Source of the DNA: a bacterium 1XD42-54
GTDB taxonomy: Bacteria > Bacillota > Clostridia > Lachnospirales > Lachnospiraceae
Direction of reading: 5' to 3'
DNA: 64,000 bases
NCBI GenBank assembly: GCA_003612585.1
Contig: RAZH01000004.1
Coordinates: 186,001-250,000 of the forward strand
Program-made: the position numbers and the translations under genes
In this document: piece by piece, positions 24,977-33,508 of the stretch
Layout: each line of letters begins with the position of its first letter
Position numbering within the stretch: position 1 is the first letter of the stretch
The notes under the pieces: model-generated
Database searches by the model: none
What the model saw: the letters and a program-made list of their open reading frames with translations, nothing else
What the model was told of the DNA's origin: nothing

Positions 24977-26341
24977 TTAATTCTTAAAACTGTGAATCGG
25001 CGCAGGAATCCTTCCCCGGCGGTTCACAAATGCTTCGCAGGAATAGGAATTTACCGGCATAATCGGTGCATAACCGAGCAGACCGCCAAACTCTACCATC
25101 TCTCCAACACCCTTTCCAATCACCGGAATCACACGGACCGCCGTCGTTTTCTGGTTCACCATACCAATCGCCATTTCGTCTGCAATGATTCCCGAAATCG
25201 TGGAAGCCTTCGTATCACCCGGAATCGCGATCATATCCAGTCCAACGGAGCAGACACACGTCATGGCTTCCAGCTTTTCAAGCGAAAGCGCGCCTGCCTG
25301 CACTGCGTCAATCATCCCCTGGTCCTCGCTGACCGGAATAAACGCACCGCTTAAGCCTCCCACATACGAGGACGCCATCACGCCGCCTTTTTTCACCTGA
25401 TCATTCAAAAGAGCTAGCGCTGCCGTCGTACCCGGCGCTCCGGCATACTCAAGACCAATCTCACAGAGAATATCCGCCACACTGTCTCCGATTGCCGGGG
25501 TAGGCGCCAGAGAAAGATCAATAATGCCAAACGGAATGCCAAGCCTTCTGGACGCTTCCTGTGCCACAAGCTGCCCGACACGCGTTACCTTGAAAGCCGT
25601 CTTCTTGATTGTCTCGCAGAGCGTCTCAAAATCTGCGCCCCGCACATGCGACAGCGCGTGCTTTACCACGCCCGGCCCGCTGACGCCTACATTGATAATC
25701 GTGTCTGCCTCTGTCACCCCGTGAAACGCGCCTGCCATAAATGGATTATCATCCGGCGCATTGCAAAATACAACAAACTTCGCACAGCCCAGAGAATCCT
25801 GCTCCTTTGTAAGCTGCGCTGTTTCCAGAATCATCTCGCCAAGAAGCCGCACAGCATCCATGTCAATTCCACATTTTGTAGAGCCGACGTTGACGGAACT
25901 GCACACGCGCTCTGTCTGTGACAAAGCGGCCGGGATCGAACGAATCAGATACTCATCTGCCTTTGTCATCCCTTTGGATACAAGGGCAGAATACCCGCCG
26001 AGGAAATTCACGCCCACCTCTTTTGCCGCACGGTCCAGCGTTTTGGCAATTGTCACAAAATCTTCCGAGGACTTGCATGCGCTGCCGCCAACCAGAGCGA
26101 TCGGCGTTACGGAAATCCTTTTGTTCACAATCGGAATCCCGTACTCTTTCTCAATTTCCTCACCTGTTGCAACCAGATCTTTTGCTGTTGTTGTGATTTT
26201 CCGGTAAATGTTTTCGTTCAGTGTTTCCAGATTATCATCAATACAGTCCAGAAGGCTGATGCCAAGCGTAATCGTACGCACATCCAGGTTCTCCTGCGTG
26301 ATCATCTTATTCGTCTCGTTTACTTCAAATATATTAATCAT
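24977..26341 (-). CDS. PFL family protein (UPF0210/DUF711)
   Basis: A 454-residue protein of the UPF0210 (DUF711) family, structurally related to pyruvate formate-lyase-type folds but without known activity. Conserved-looking stretches include [37 protein letters not shown] and [10 protein letters not shown]. No glycyl-radical motif (RVSGY type) is present, so radical chemistry is unlikely. It follows the ACT-domain gene by 24 bases, a pairing frequent in Firmicutes, which suggests that the ACT protein senses a ligand for it. Confidence 0.85.
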   Translation of the reverse strand: MINIFEVNETNKMITQENLDVRTITLGISLLDCIDDNLETLNENIYRKITTTAKDLVATGEEIEKEYGIPIVNKRISVTPIALVGGSACKSSEDFVTIAKTLDRAAKEVGVNFLGGYSALVSKGMTKADEYLIRSIPAALSQTERVCSSVNVGSTKCGIDMDAVRLLGEMILETAQLTKEQDSLGCAKFVVFCNAPDDNPFMAGAFHGVTEADTIINVGVSGPGVVKHALSHVRGADFETLCETIKKTAFKVTRVGQLVAQEASRRLGIPFGIIDLSLAPTPAIGDSVADILCEIGLEYAGAPGTTAALALLNDQVKKGGVMASSYVGGLSGAFIPVSEDQGMIDAVQAGALSLEKLEAMTCVCSVGLDMIAIPGDTKASTISGIIADEMAIGMVNQKTTAVRVIPVIGKGVGEMVEFGGLLGYAPIMPVNSYSCEAFVNRRGRIPAPIHSFKN

Positions 26342-26365
26342 TGCTTCTCCTCGCTTTATACCTGG

Positions 26366-26638
26366 TTAAATACGATGCATCATGTTAAAAATATCCTCAT
26401 GCTGACAGCGGATAACCACGCCGATTTCCTTTCCGACTGCCTCCAGCTCCTCCGCAATCTGAACACTGCTTTTCTCAGACGCCGATGCGTCCGTCACCAT
26501 CATCATATTAAAAAATCCCTGCACAATGGTCTGTGAAATATCCAGAATATTTACATTATTTTCCGCCAGATACGTACATACTTTTGCGATTATGCCCACC
26601 GTGTCTTTTCCTACTACCGTGATAATTGTCTTTTTCAT
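26366..26638 (-). CDS. ACT domain protein (UPF0237)
   Basis: A 90-residue single ACT domain: KKTIITVVGKDTVGIIAKV and NNVNILDISQTIVQG are the two characteristic strands and helix. It is a probable amino-acid-binding regulator, similar in size to the GcvR-like UPF0237 proteins. It is paired with the PFL-family gene downstream. Confidence 0.9.
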   Translation of the reverse strand: MKKTIITVVGKDTVGIIAKVCTYLAENNVNILDISQTIVQGFFNMMMVTDASASEKSSVQIAEELEAVGKEIGVVIRCQHEDIFNMMHRI

Positions 26639-26686
26639 AATTTTTCATTCCTCCGCGCATTCTTCTATTAACAACTGCCCCTACAC

Positions 26687-27484
26687 TTAAACCGCGATAA
26701 GCTGTGTCGGCTCATCTCTTTTTGCAATCTGAATCGGAAAATCATCTGCCCGAAATGGATTGTCCCCCATGGTAATCTCTGAGCAGACCGTAGCCAGCGC
26801 AAGCGCTTCGTAATTGTTCTCTTTGCTCAAATGCCCCAGCATTACGGCTTTCATGTTCTCATGCAGAATCTCTCCGAGCAGACGTCCTGCATTATCGTTT
26901 GACAGATGCCCCTTAAATCCAAGAATCCTCTGTTTTAAATAATAAGGATAAGTCCCCACCTGAAGCATATTGACATCATGATTCGATTCGATCAGAACTG
27001 CGTCTAGCGCTTTCAGATATCCCACAATATAATCATCATAATAGCCCAGATCTGTCGCTACCGCCACAGATTTTCCGCCCCCGGACAAACGGTAAGCCAG
27101 CGGCTCTGCCGCGTCATGAGATACGCGAAACGGACAGATCTCCAGCTCCTTCAGACAAAAATTTGCTTCTGGCACAATTTCGTGAAACAAAGCCGCATCT
27201 ACTTTTCCAAGCATATTTTGGTCCAGCATAGCCTTTTTGGTCCCTGCGGAACAATACACTGGAATACCGTACTTTCTTGCAAGAACACCCAACCCTTTGA
27301 TATGGTCCGAATGTTCATGGGTAATCAAAATTCCATCCAGCTCTTCCGGCTTCCTGCCAATGGAATGCAGCCCTGCAGTTACCCTTTTTCCGCTGATTCC
27401 TGCATCAATCAGCACACTTGTATGATCTGTGCCAACAAAAATGCAGTTTCCGCTGCTCCCGCTGGCTATACTACAAAAATCCAT
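26687..27484 (-). CDS. metallo-beta-lactamase fold hydrolase, YycJ/WalJ type
   Basis: A 265-residue MBL protein. Metal ligands appear in THEHSDH (residues 55-61). The start MDFCSIASGSSGNCIFVG is diagnostic for the YycJ/WalJ group, thought to be a 5' DNA exonuclease involved in mismatch repair or cell-wall homeostasis. It overlaps the 3' end of coaE by 14 bases, within a polA-coaE-yycJ gene string, so a link to DNA metabolism is plausible. Confidence 0.85.
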   Translation of the reverse strand: MDFCSIASGSSGNCIFVGTDHTSVLIDAGISGKRVTAGLHSIGRKPEELDGILITHEHSDHIKGLGVLARKYGIPVYCSAGTKKAMLDQNMLGKVDAALFHEIVPEANFCLKELEICPFRVSHDAAEPLAYRLSGGGKSVAVATDLGYYDDYIVGYLKALDAVLIESNHDVNMLQVGTYPYYLKQRILGFKGHLSNDNAGRLLGEILHENMKAVMLGHLSKENNYEALALATVCSEITMGDNPFRADDFPIQIAKRDEPTQLIAV

Positions 27485-28100
27485 GTCGTATCAATCCTTC
27501 ATCTATCTGTTCATACGTATTTTCCACAAATTCACTGCTGTTGTCAATCACCAAATTACATTTTTCGCGATATTGCTCCTCGGACATCTGATTTTCCATA
27601 ATCCGGCATGACTTTTGTTCTGTATAGCCGCGGCTTTTGGCAAGCCGCCGCATCCGCGTCTCTTTCTCCGTGTGAATATACCAGATCTCATCACAAATCT
27701 GATCATAATGATCCTCAAACAGAAGCGCCGCCTCAATGACAACAAAGGGAACGATTTGCTGTTGCTTTTCTTTTTCGATCTCTTCTATTATATATGCTTT
27801 TACCGCCGGATGTACAATCGCATTCAGGCGGGAAAGCTGATCAATATCTGCAAAAACAATCGCAGATAGTTTCTGCCGGTCGATCTCGCCCGTTCGAACC
27901 CCGGTTTCTGCAGCATCCTCCTGCAAAATCCCCGATCCGAACGCCCGCACGATCTGCGCATAACATGCCTGTCCCGGCTGCTGCAAAACTCTTCCGACTT
28001 CATCCGCTAAAATAACACGTACTTGATACCGTTCTCTCAGATATTCCAGCACCGTACTTTTTCCCGCTCCGACGCCACCTGTAATTCCAAGAACCTTCAC
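27471..28100 (-). CDS. coaE: dephospho-CoA kinase
   Basis: A 209-residue P-loop kinase: LGITGGVGAGKSTV (residues 4-17), ILADEVGR, and VVIEAALLFE. It phosphorylates dephospho-CoA in the last step of CoA synthesis. The start is a GTG (28098-28100) with AGAGGAA before it. The 29 bases spanning the start are duplicated just upstream with three changes. It follows polA by 48 bases, a common order in Firmicutes. Confidence 0.93.
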   Translation of the reverse strand: MKVLGITGGVGAGKSTVLEYLRERYQVRVILADEVGRVLQQPGQACYAQIVRAFGSGILQEDAAETGVRTGEIDRQKLSAIVFADIDQLSRLNAIVHPAVKAYIIEEIEKEKQQQIVPFVVIEAALLFEDHYDQICDEIWYIHTEKETRMRRLAKSRGYTEQKSCRIMENQMSEEQYREKCNLVIDNSSEFVENTYEQIDEGLIRHGFL

Positions 28101-28149
28101 TTTATTTTATTCCTCTCTACCGCCGCCTGTAATTTCAGGAACCTTCACT
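28073..28149. repeat. partial tandem duplication of the coaE start region
   Basis: Bases 28073-28101 and 28121-28149 match at 26 of 29 positions. The second copy lies between the polA stop and coaE and, on the minus strand, encodes VKVPEITGGGREE before a stop, just upstream of the true GTG. It is thus a fossil copy of the first codons of coaE, or a 13-codon leader cistron. Confidence 0.8.
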
Positions 28150-30791
28150 CATTTTGCCTCATACCAGTTCTTTCCGTCATGGATGTCCACCTCAAGGCGC
28201 ACCTTCATATCCGCTGCATGCTGCATCTCGCGCGCCAACATTTCACGCACTTCATCCAGCTCCTCGACCGCAGTTTCAACGAGAAGCTCATCATGCACCT
28301 GCAAAATCAGCCTGGAACGCATCTGGTGTGAGCGCAGCCAGCCATCCACGCGGTTCATTGCTATTTTAATGATATCGGCAGCCGTGCCCTGAATCGGCGC
28401 ATTCATTGCCACCCGTTCTCCGAAAGAACGCTGCATAAAATTCGAGGAATGCAGTTCCGGCACCGGTCTGCGTCTCCCGAACATGGTTGTCACATACCCT
28501 TTTTCCTTCGCTTCCTCCACCGCACGATCCAGAAAACGTTTGATCCCCGGATATGTCTTAAAATATTGCTCAATATATTCCTGCGCTTCTTTGCGTGAAA
28601 TACTCAAATCCTGACTCAGCCCAAAAGAGCTGATTCCGTAAACAATTCCAAAATTGACGGCTTTTGCATTGCGGCGAAGCAGCGGCGTCACCTCCTCCGG
28701 CGCCACATGAAATACCTGAGATGCCGTTATGGTATGAATATCCTGCGCATCCTGATACGCCTGAATCAGCATATCGTCATCAGAAAGATGCGCCAATACA
28801 CGCAGCTCAATCTGCGAATAGTCTGCATCGAGAAATACGAAACCGTCCTCCGGCACAAATACTTTCCGAATCAGCCTGCCAAGCTCCATCCGTATCGGAA
28901 TATTTTGCAGATTCGGGTCCGTGCTGCTGATTCTCCCTGTCGCGGTAATCGTTTGATGAAACTTTCCGTGAATCCGTCCATCTGGAGCAATAAAATTTGC
29001 CAGCCCGTCCGCATACGTCGATTTCAGCTTTGTCATCTGACGATATTCCAGAATGTCCGATACAATCGGATATTCCACTGCCAGTTTGTCCAGTACGTCT
29101 GCGGCCGTAGAGTAACCTGTCTTGGTCTTTTTCCCATGCGGGAGCTGTAGCTTTTCAAACAAAATCACACCAAGCTGCTTTGGTGAATTAATATTAAAGC
29201 TCTCGCCTGCCGCATCGTAAATTTTCTGTTCCAGTTCTTCTATCCGACCGACCAGCTGCTGTCCGTATTCCTTCAGTTCTTCTGCCTGAATACGGATACC
29301 TTCCTCCTGCATGTGGTAAAGCGTATACACAAGGGGCATCTCCACTTCCTCAAAAAGTTTCTGCATTCCCTCCTCTGCCAACCGCTTTTCCATAAACGGA
29401 CGCGCCTTCAGAAGGACCGACGAAATCCGGCACACCCATGTAAGAAAGGACTCTTTCTTTTCCTGAAATGCCTCCGACAGTAAACTCTTGCCAAAAAGCT
29501 CGGTTCTTGACGGCTGCATCTGTTCCAGATATTCCCTCGCAATGTCCTCCGGCTCATAACTGTCCTTTAACGGATTCAGCAGATATGCCGCAATCGCTGT
29601 GTCAAACAGCTTTTTTCTGTCCGGCTCGTTTATCTTCAGAAAAGCAAGCTGCTCTTTGAGATGAATAGACGATGCCCGAGGTACCTGTCCGATCAGGTCA
29701 GCCAGCTTTCCGCACAGATATTCGCCCGTCAGAAACCCTCCAGCTTCCAGATAATAGGCAGTTTCCTCTTCAAAACAAATAGCCAGACCCAGCAGTCTCT
29801 GCCCCTCCTGTACCAGAAAAAACGCAGTTTCCTTTCCCTCTGCCTTTGCAAACAATTCCTCTGCCTCTCCAAAATCACAGATCAGATGACAGGCAAGCAA
29901 ATCCGTTTTCTCTTCCTCCACCGCAAAACGATTCAGGAAATTTTTAAACTCAAGCCGTCTGCAAAGCTCAAGCGCCTCCTTTGTATACAGATTTTTCAGC
30001 CGCGCCGCATCCTGATCCAGCGTAATCGGAGCAGCAAGATCAATCGTCGCAAGCGTCTTGCTCATCTGCGCCAGATCATAGTGTGCGCGCAGCGCTTCCC
30101 GCGCCTTCGCCTGTCCGATTTCATCCACATGCGCATAGGCTTCCTCAATACACCCGTACTGCACGATCAGCTTCGTCGCCGTCTTTTCTCCAATCCCCGG
30201 TACCCCCGGGATATTGTCGGAAGTATCTCCCATCAGGGCTTTTACATCAATAAACTGAACCGGCGTTACCTGATACCGTTCCAGCACATCTTTTGCATAA
30301 TACTCTTCAATCTCTGTTCCGGAGGCCTTTGTCTTCGGAATCAAAATTCGCACCTCATCCCTGGCAAGCTGCAGCAAATCGCGGTCTCCGGACACAATAC
30401 AAACCTCCAGCCCCGCTCTTTCCATCTGACTGGAAACCGTACCGAGAATATCATCCGCCTCAAAGCCTTCCAGCTCCATCACCGGGATCTGCATTGCCCG
30501 CAGCATTTCCTTCATCAAAGGCACCTGCTCATGAAGCTCCTGCGGCATCGGCTTCCTCGTGCCCTTATAACCGTCAAACATCTTATGCCGGAACGTCGGC
30601 GCTTTCAAATCAAACGCCACCGCCGCATAAGATGCTTTCTCTTTTTCTAGAACCTTAAAAAGAATATTCATAAAGCCATACACTGCATTCGTATGAAGAC
30701 CTTCACTGTTGGTCAGAATCGGCAGGCCATAAAACGCCCGGTTCAAAATACTGTGTCCGTCAATTAAAACAATCTTTTCTTTTTCTGCCAT
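28149..30791 (-). CDS. polA: DNA polymerase I
   Basis: An 880-residue PolA. The N-terminal 5' nuclease domain (about 1-290) has VLIDGHSILNRAFYGL and ALMGDTSDNIPGVPGIG. The middle domain lacks the DTE-type exonuclease motif, so proofreading is probably lost, as in Bacillus and Thermus enzymes. The polymerase domain has motif A DADYSQIELRVLAH, motif B RRNAKAVNFGIVYG and motif C QVHDELLVE. It works in Okazaki fragment processing and repair. Of two adjacent ATGs the second has the better spacing from AGAGG. Confidence 0.96.
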   Translation of the reverse strand: MAEKEKIVLIDGHSILNRAFYGLPILTNSEGLHTNAVYGFMNILFKVLEKEKASYAAVAFDLKAPTFRHKMFDGYKGTRKPMPQELHEQVPLMKEMLRAMQIPVMELEGFEADDILGTVSSQMERAGLEVCIVSGDRDLLQLARDEVRILIPKTKASGTEIEEYYAKDVLERYQVTPVQFIDVKALMGDTSDNIPGVPGIGEKTATKLIVQYGCIEEAYAHVDEIGQAKAREALRAHYDLAQMSKTLATIDLAAPITLDQDAARLKNLYTKEALELCRRLEFKNFLNRFAVEEEKTDLLACHLICDFGEAEELFAKAEGKETAFFLVQEGQRLLGLAICFEEETAYYLEAGGFLTGEYLCGKLADLIGQVPRASSIHLKEQLAFLKINEPDRKKLFDTAIAAYLLNPLKDSYEPEDIAREYLEQMQPSRTELFGKSLLSEAFQEKKESFLTWVCRISSVLLKARPFMEKRLAEEGMQKLFEEVEMPLVYTLYHMQEEGIRIQAEELKEYGQQLVGRIEELEQKIYDAAGESFNINSPKQLGVILFEKLQLPHGKKTKTGYSTAADVLDKLAVEYPIVSDILEYRQMTKLKSTYADGLANFIAPDGRIHGKFHQTITATGRISSTDPNLQNIPIRMELGRLIRKVFVPEDGFVFLDADYSQIELRVLAHLSDDDMLIQAYQDAQDIHTITASQVFHVAPEEVTPLLRRNAKAVNFGIVYGISSFGLSQDLSISRKEAQEYIEQYFKTYPGIKRFLDRAVEEAKEKGYVTTMFGRRRPVPELHSSNFMQRSFGERVAMNAPIQGTAADIIKIAMNRVDGWLRSHQMRSRLILQVHDELLVETAVEELDEVREMLAREMQHAADMKVRLEVDIHDGKNWYEAK

Positions 30792-30867
30792 CATGCACCT
30801 CTTCGTTTTATATTTACTGCACTGCTTCTGCTGCCTTTTCCTCTGTATTCTTCCGCTGCAAGCTGTT

Positions 30868-31365
30868 TCATTTTGTGCTCTCGTCCTGTACGCTGTTCAC
30901 TTCTGTACTTTCATCCTGCGCCTTGTTCGTGTCTGTGCTTTCGTCCTGTACACGGTTTAATTCTGTACTTTCCTCTTTGGCGAGCTCCGATTCTGTTCTT
31001 TCTTTTTGTACGCGGTTCTGTTCTGATTCACTTTTTCTGACCCGATAACCAGCGTATACACTCAGGAGAAGAAGAAGCTCCACCGCAATAAGCGTCACAC
31101 TCCGCATTGCCTTCACTGCTTTTCTTCTTTGTATGCCGCGCTTTACAAAACGTATGTCTGCCTCCAGCATTTTCTGAAAATCCAGCTCATTATGCACTCC
31201 GGATTCCAGGGTATCCAATGCCTTATATACCGTAAAATACATATCAAGCTCGTCCATACAGTCACTGCAATGCTCAATATGCCGCAAAAACTGCTCTGCT
31301 TCTCTGTCTGACAGTTCCCTTTTTATAAATGGTGTAACCATTCTCCGCGCTTCCATGCAGTTCAT
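30868..31365 (-). CDS. putative anti-sigma factor-like membrane protein with zinc-finger (zf-HC2) and C-terminal 10-residue repeats
   Basis: A 165-residue protein. The N-terminal part (MNCMEARRMVTPF and HIEHCSDCMDEL) matches the putative zinc-finger found in anti-sigma factors. A single membrane segment (about 88-108) follows, then an outside tail with an imperfect 10-residue repeat of the type VQDESTDTNK. No ECF sigma gene lies beside it in the window, so the partner is unknown. A strong promoter precedes it. It lies upstream of polA on the same strand with a 76-base gap, so the two may be cotranscribed. Confidence 0.6.
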   Translation of the reverse strand: MNCMEARRMVTPFIKRELSDREAEQFLRHIEHCSDCMDELDMYFTVYKALDTLESGVHNELDFQKMLEADIRFVKRGIQRRKAVKAMRSVTLIAVELLLLLSVYAGYRVRKSESEQNRVQKERTESELAKEESTELNRVQDESTDTNKAQDESTEVNSVQDESTK

Positions 31366-31415
31366 AATTGGCCCCCTGATTTTCTTTTACTTTGTTCATT
31401 ACTGCCATGATTTCC

Positions 31416-31444
31416 ATCTTAGCATCAGTAATCAGTTATTGCAA
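31416..31444 (-). promoter_or_regulatory. sigma-A-type promoter of the zinc-finger membrane protein gene (and perhaps polA)
   Basis: On the minus strand TTGCAA (31439-31444), a 17-base spacer and TAAGAT (31416-31421). Confidence 0.6.
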
Positions 31445-31528
31445 GGTGTGTTCCTGAATTTCCCCGTATTAGCTGATTATGTAATTGGAAGAACGCTGTT
31501 TCAGCAGAAAAGTAACCCAGATTATTTT

Positions 31529-31573
31529 GGGGACAGGTCCTATGACTCAAACCAGAGTCATAGGACCTGCCCC
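31529..31573. repeat. near-perfect inverted repeat after the aldolase gene
   Basis: GGGGACAGGTCCTATGACTC and GAGTCATAGGACCTGCCCC pair with one bulged A around a six-base loop. It lies 14 bases beyond the aldolase stop. No long T run follows, so it is either a weak terminator or a dispersed palindromic repeat of the GGGACAGGTC type. Confidence 0.65.
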
Positions 31574-31586
31574 CTCATACTGTCTG

Positions 31587-32579
31587 TTATTTTAACTGTA
31601 ATGCTATTTTACGAAGCAGCTCTTCCGCCGGATTTTTTCTATCCACTGCAGATACTTCAGCGATTAGTCTCAATAAAGATACATTTTCTTCTTCTGCTAC
31701 TTTCCGGAACATGCCCAGGAAGTTGGAATGGCATCCCGCAAGGCCCAACATCAATTCCACCGGTTCTACCGCCACATGATAATTGTACGCTTTCATCGCC
31801 GGTATCAATTCATCATTCAGATAATTAAGCAGCTTATAAAGATCAACCTCTTCCAGATAACCCTGCTTTTTCAGCGTTGCTGCTGCCAGTTCTGTTGCGC
31901 AGTTTCCTGCGCTTCTTGCCATACCAAGTAATCCGCAGTCGATCTCATCCGCACCTGCTGCTGCTGCGCAGATCGCATTTGCCTGTGAAAGTCCAAGATT
32001 GCTGTGGCCATGGAAACCTACCGGTATTGTAACCTTTTCTTTCAGTGCCTTTACATAATCTGCTGCTTCCTGCGGATACATCGTTCCTGCGGAATCCATA
32101 ATGGTAATTTTATCTACGCCGGCATCCTGAAGCATTTTTGCTTCAGCTGCAAGCTCTTCCGGTGTGGATACATATGCTTTCATCATAGAATAACGACATA
32201 GGAAACCTGCTTCTTTTACCATTTCTACTGCTTTAACTGCTCCTGCGCCATCACTTGCATTTGCACCTACACGAAGAAACGCGAGCCCTGCCTCCTTTGC
32301 TGCACGAATCTTATCCTTATTTGCACATTTTGCAAGCATAAACATCCCAATGCGTCCATCCAAAAGGTACGGCTGAACTGCTTCCAGATACGCTTCATCA
32401 GACGGACAGTTGGCCGCATTCAGCAGATCATAGGCCCCCAGACCTTTACAGTTACCCATCTCGATATCTTTAATACCAGCATTTAAGAGACCTGAAATAA
32501 TACTTTTGGTCAATTCAACAGAAAAACCATGTCCTACAACATTTCCTCCGTCACGGAGGGTATTATCAAATAAATTCAT
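31587..32579 (-). CDS. DRE-TIM aldolase, 4-hydroxy-2-oxovalerate aldolase (DmpG)-like
   Basis: A 330-residue HMGL-like TIM barrel. LFDNTLRDGGNVVGH at the start gives the conserved Arg-Asp pair; GFHGHSNLGLSQANA (about 193-207) gives the HxH metal ligands; DEIDCGLLGMARSAGNC follows. Among family members the DmpG/BphI aldolases fit best; they split 4-hydroxy-2-oxoacids into pyruvate and an aldehyde. The usual acylating aldehyde dehydrogenase partner (DmpF) is absent. It is the last gene of the TRAP cluster, 21 bases after the DUF6282 gene. Confidence 0.78.
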   Translation of the reverse strand: MNLFDNTLRDGGNVVGHGFSVELTKSIISGLLNAGIKDIEMGNCKGLGAYDLLNAANCPSDEAYLEAVQPYLLDGRIGMFMLAKCANKDKIRAAKEAGLAFLRVGANASDGAGAVKAVEMVKEAGFLCRYSMMKAYVSTPEELAAEAKMLQDAGVDKITIMDSAGTMYPQEAADYVKALKEKVTIPVGFHGHSNLGLSQANAICAAAAGADEIDCGLLGMARSAGNCATELAAATLKKQGYLEEVDLYKLLNYLNDELIPAMKAYNYHVAVEPVELMLGLAGCHSNFLGMFRKVAEEENVSLLRLIAEVSAVDRKNPAEELLRKIALQLK

Positions 32580-32600
32580 TGTAAACCTCCAGTTATAATT

Positions 32601-33473
32601 TTATCCCTCTATCAGATAAGCAGGAACTTCTCTCATCATAATGCCAATTTCCTCATCAGAGAAACCACCGTGTGCAAGTCTCTTCGCATAATCAACCAAA
32701 CCAATTTCCGGATAATCTCCAGCCATTTTCCCAAGATCCGTGGTAATAAAACAGTGCTCCACACCAATTTCCCGTATTTCCCGGAATACCTGCTCCCATG
32801 GTACTGCTCCCTCTGCAGGTGACGTATAGGAATGTTCAATATAAGCGCCCATTCCTGCCAGGGCTTTCTGTTCTTCTACACTGTAATGTGTAAATTCCCA
32901 GTCAGCATGAGTAATGATTAATTTTTGAAATCCGATTCTCCTGGCTTCTTTTGCCAGAGCAAAGGTTTCTTCATGAGAAATGTGACCTGTACCAACTGCC
33001 ATTTTGTACTCTTTTGCAAGTGTCAAAATAATCTTCATTGCTTCCAGAAGTTCGCCATTCGCATCCACCAGAGCAACTGCCGGTATGTCAATCTGATTGT
33101 CCAGAAACTTTTTCTGCATTCCGATGTACTGCGGCAGGTTTTTCAGATAATATGCTCTCTGTCCGGGTGAATCAAAGGTCGGACACCAGATGATCTTTGC
33201 CCCCATACGTGCAGCGGTCTCCACTGCCATTGGATTAGTTCCTCCCACTGCGGAGTTTAATACCAGCGTTCCGACCGCATTGCAATCCGGATAAATATCA
33301 CGAACGGCAGCTGCCTGCAGACAGGTCTGTGCATAATGGGATTTGATTGCAAATCCTTTCATGCCGCAGTCCACTGCTCTTTTTGCCATTTCAAGCGCAG
33401 TGACTTTCCGTGGCAACACATCCGGACCACAGTGGATATGAAGGTCATATGCCCCCTGTAAATAATCTTTCAT
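32601..33473 (-). CDS. DUF6282 family metal-dependent hydrolase-like protein
   Basis: A 290-residue TIM-barrel-like protein. AYDLHIHCGPD (H12, H14) is the metal site of amidohydrolase and PHP-type enzymes; GFAIKSHY (Lys/His), GTGHISHEE, ITHADWEF and TTDLGK provide further likely ligands. I recognise it as the DUF6282 group; no reaction is established. Placed between a TRAP transporter and an aldolase, a lactonase or hydrolase step on an imported acid is possible (inference). Confidence 0.7.
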   Translation of the reverse strand: MKDYLQGAYDLHIHCGPDVLPRKVTALEMAKRAVDCGMKGFAIKSHYAQTCLQAAAVRDIYPDCNAVGTLVLNSAVGGTNPMAVETAARMGAKIIWCPTFDSPGQRAYYLKNLPQYIGMQKKFLDNQIDIPAVALVDANGELLEAMKIILTLAKEYKMAVGTGHISHEETFALAKEARRIGFQKLIITHADWEFTHYSVEEQKALAGMGAYIEHSYTSPAEGAVPWEQVFREIREIGVEHCFITTDLGKMAGDYPEIGLVDYAKRLAHGGFSDEEIGIMMREVPAYLIEG

Positions 33474-33508
33474 GTATTTGCCTCCTGAGAAGAAGTATCA
33501 TTCCCCAA

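Noticed and set aside
24977-26341. Active pyruvate formate-lyase
   Set aside because: Despite the family name there is no glycyl-radical motif, no paired catalytic cysteines and no activase gene.
29661-30650. A 329-codon plus-strand frame opposite polA
   Set aside because: Antisense shadow of polA with Lys/Arg/Phe-rich composition and no family features.
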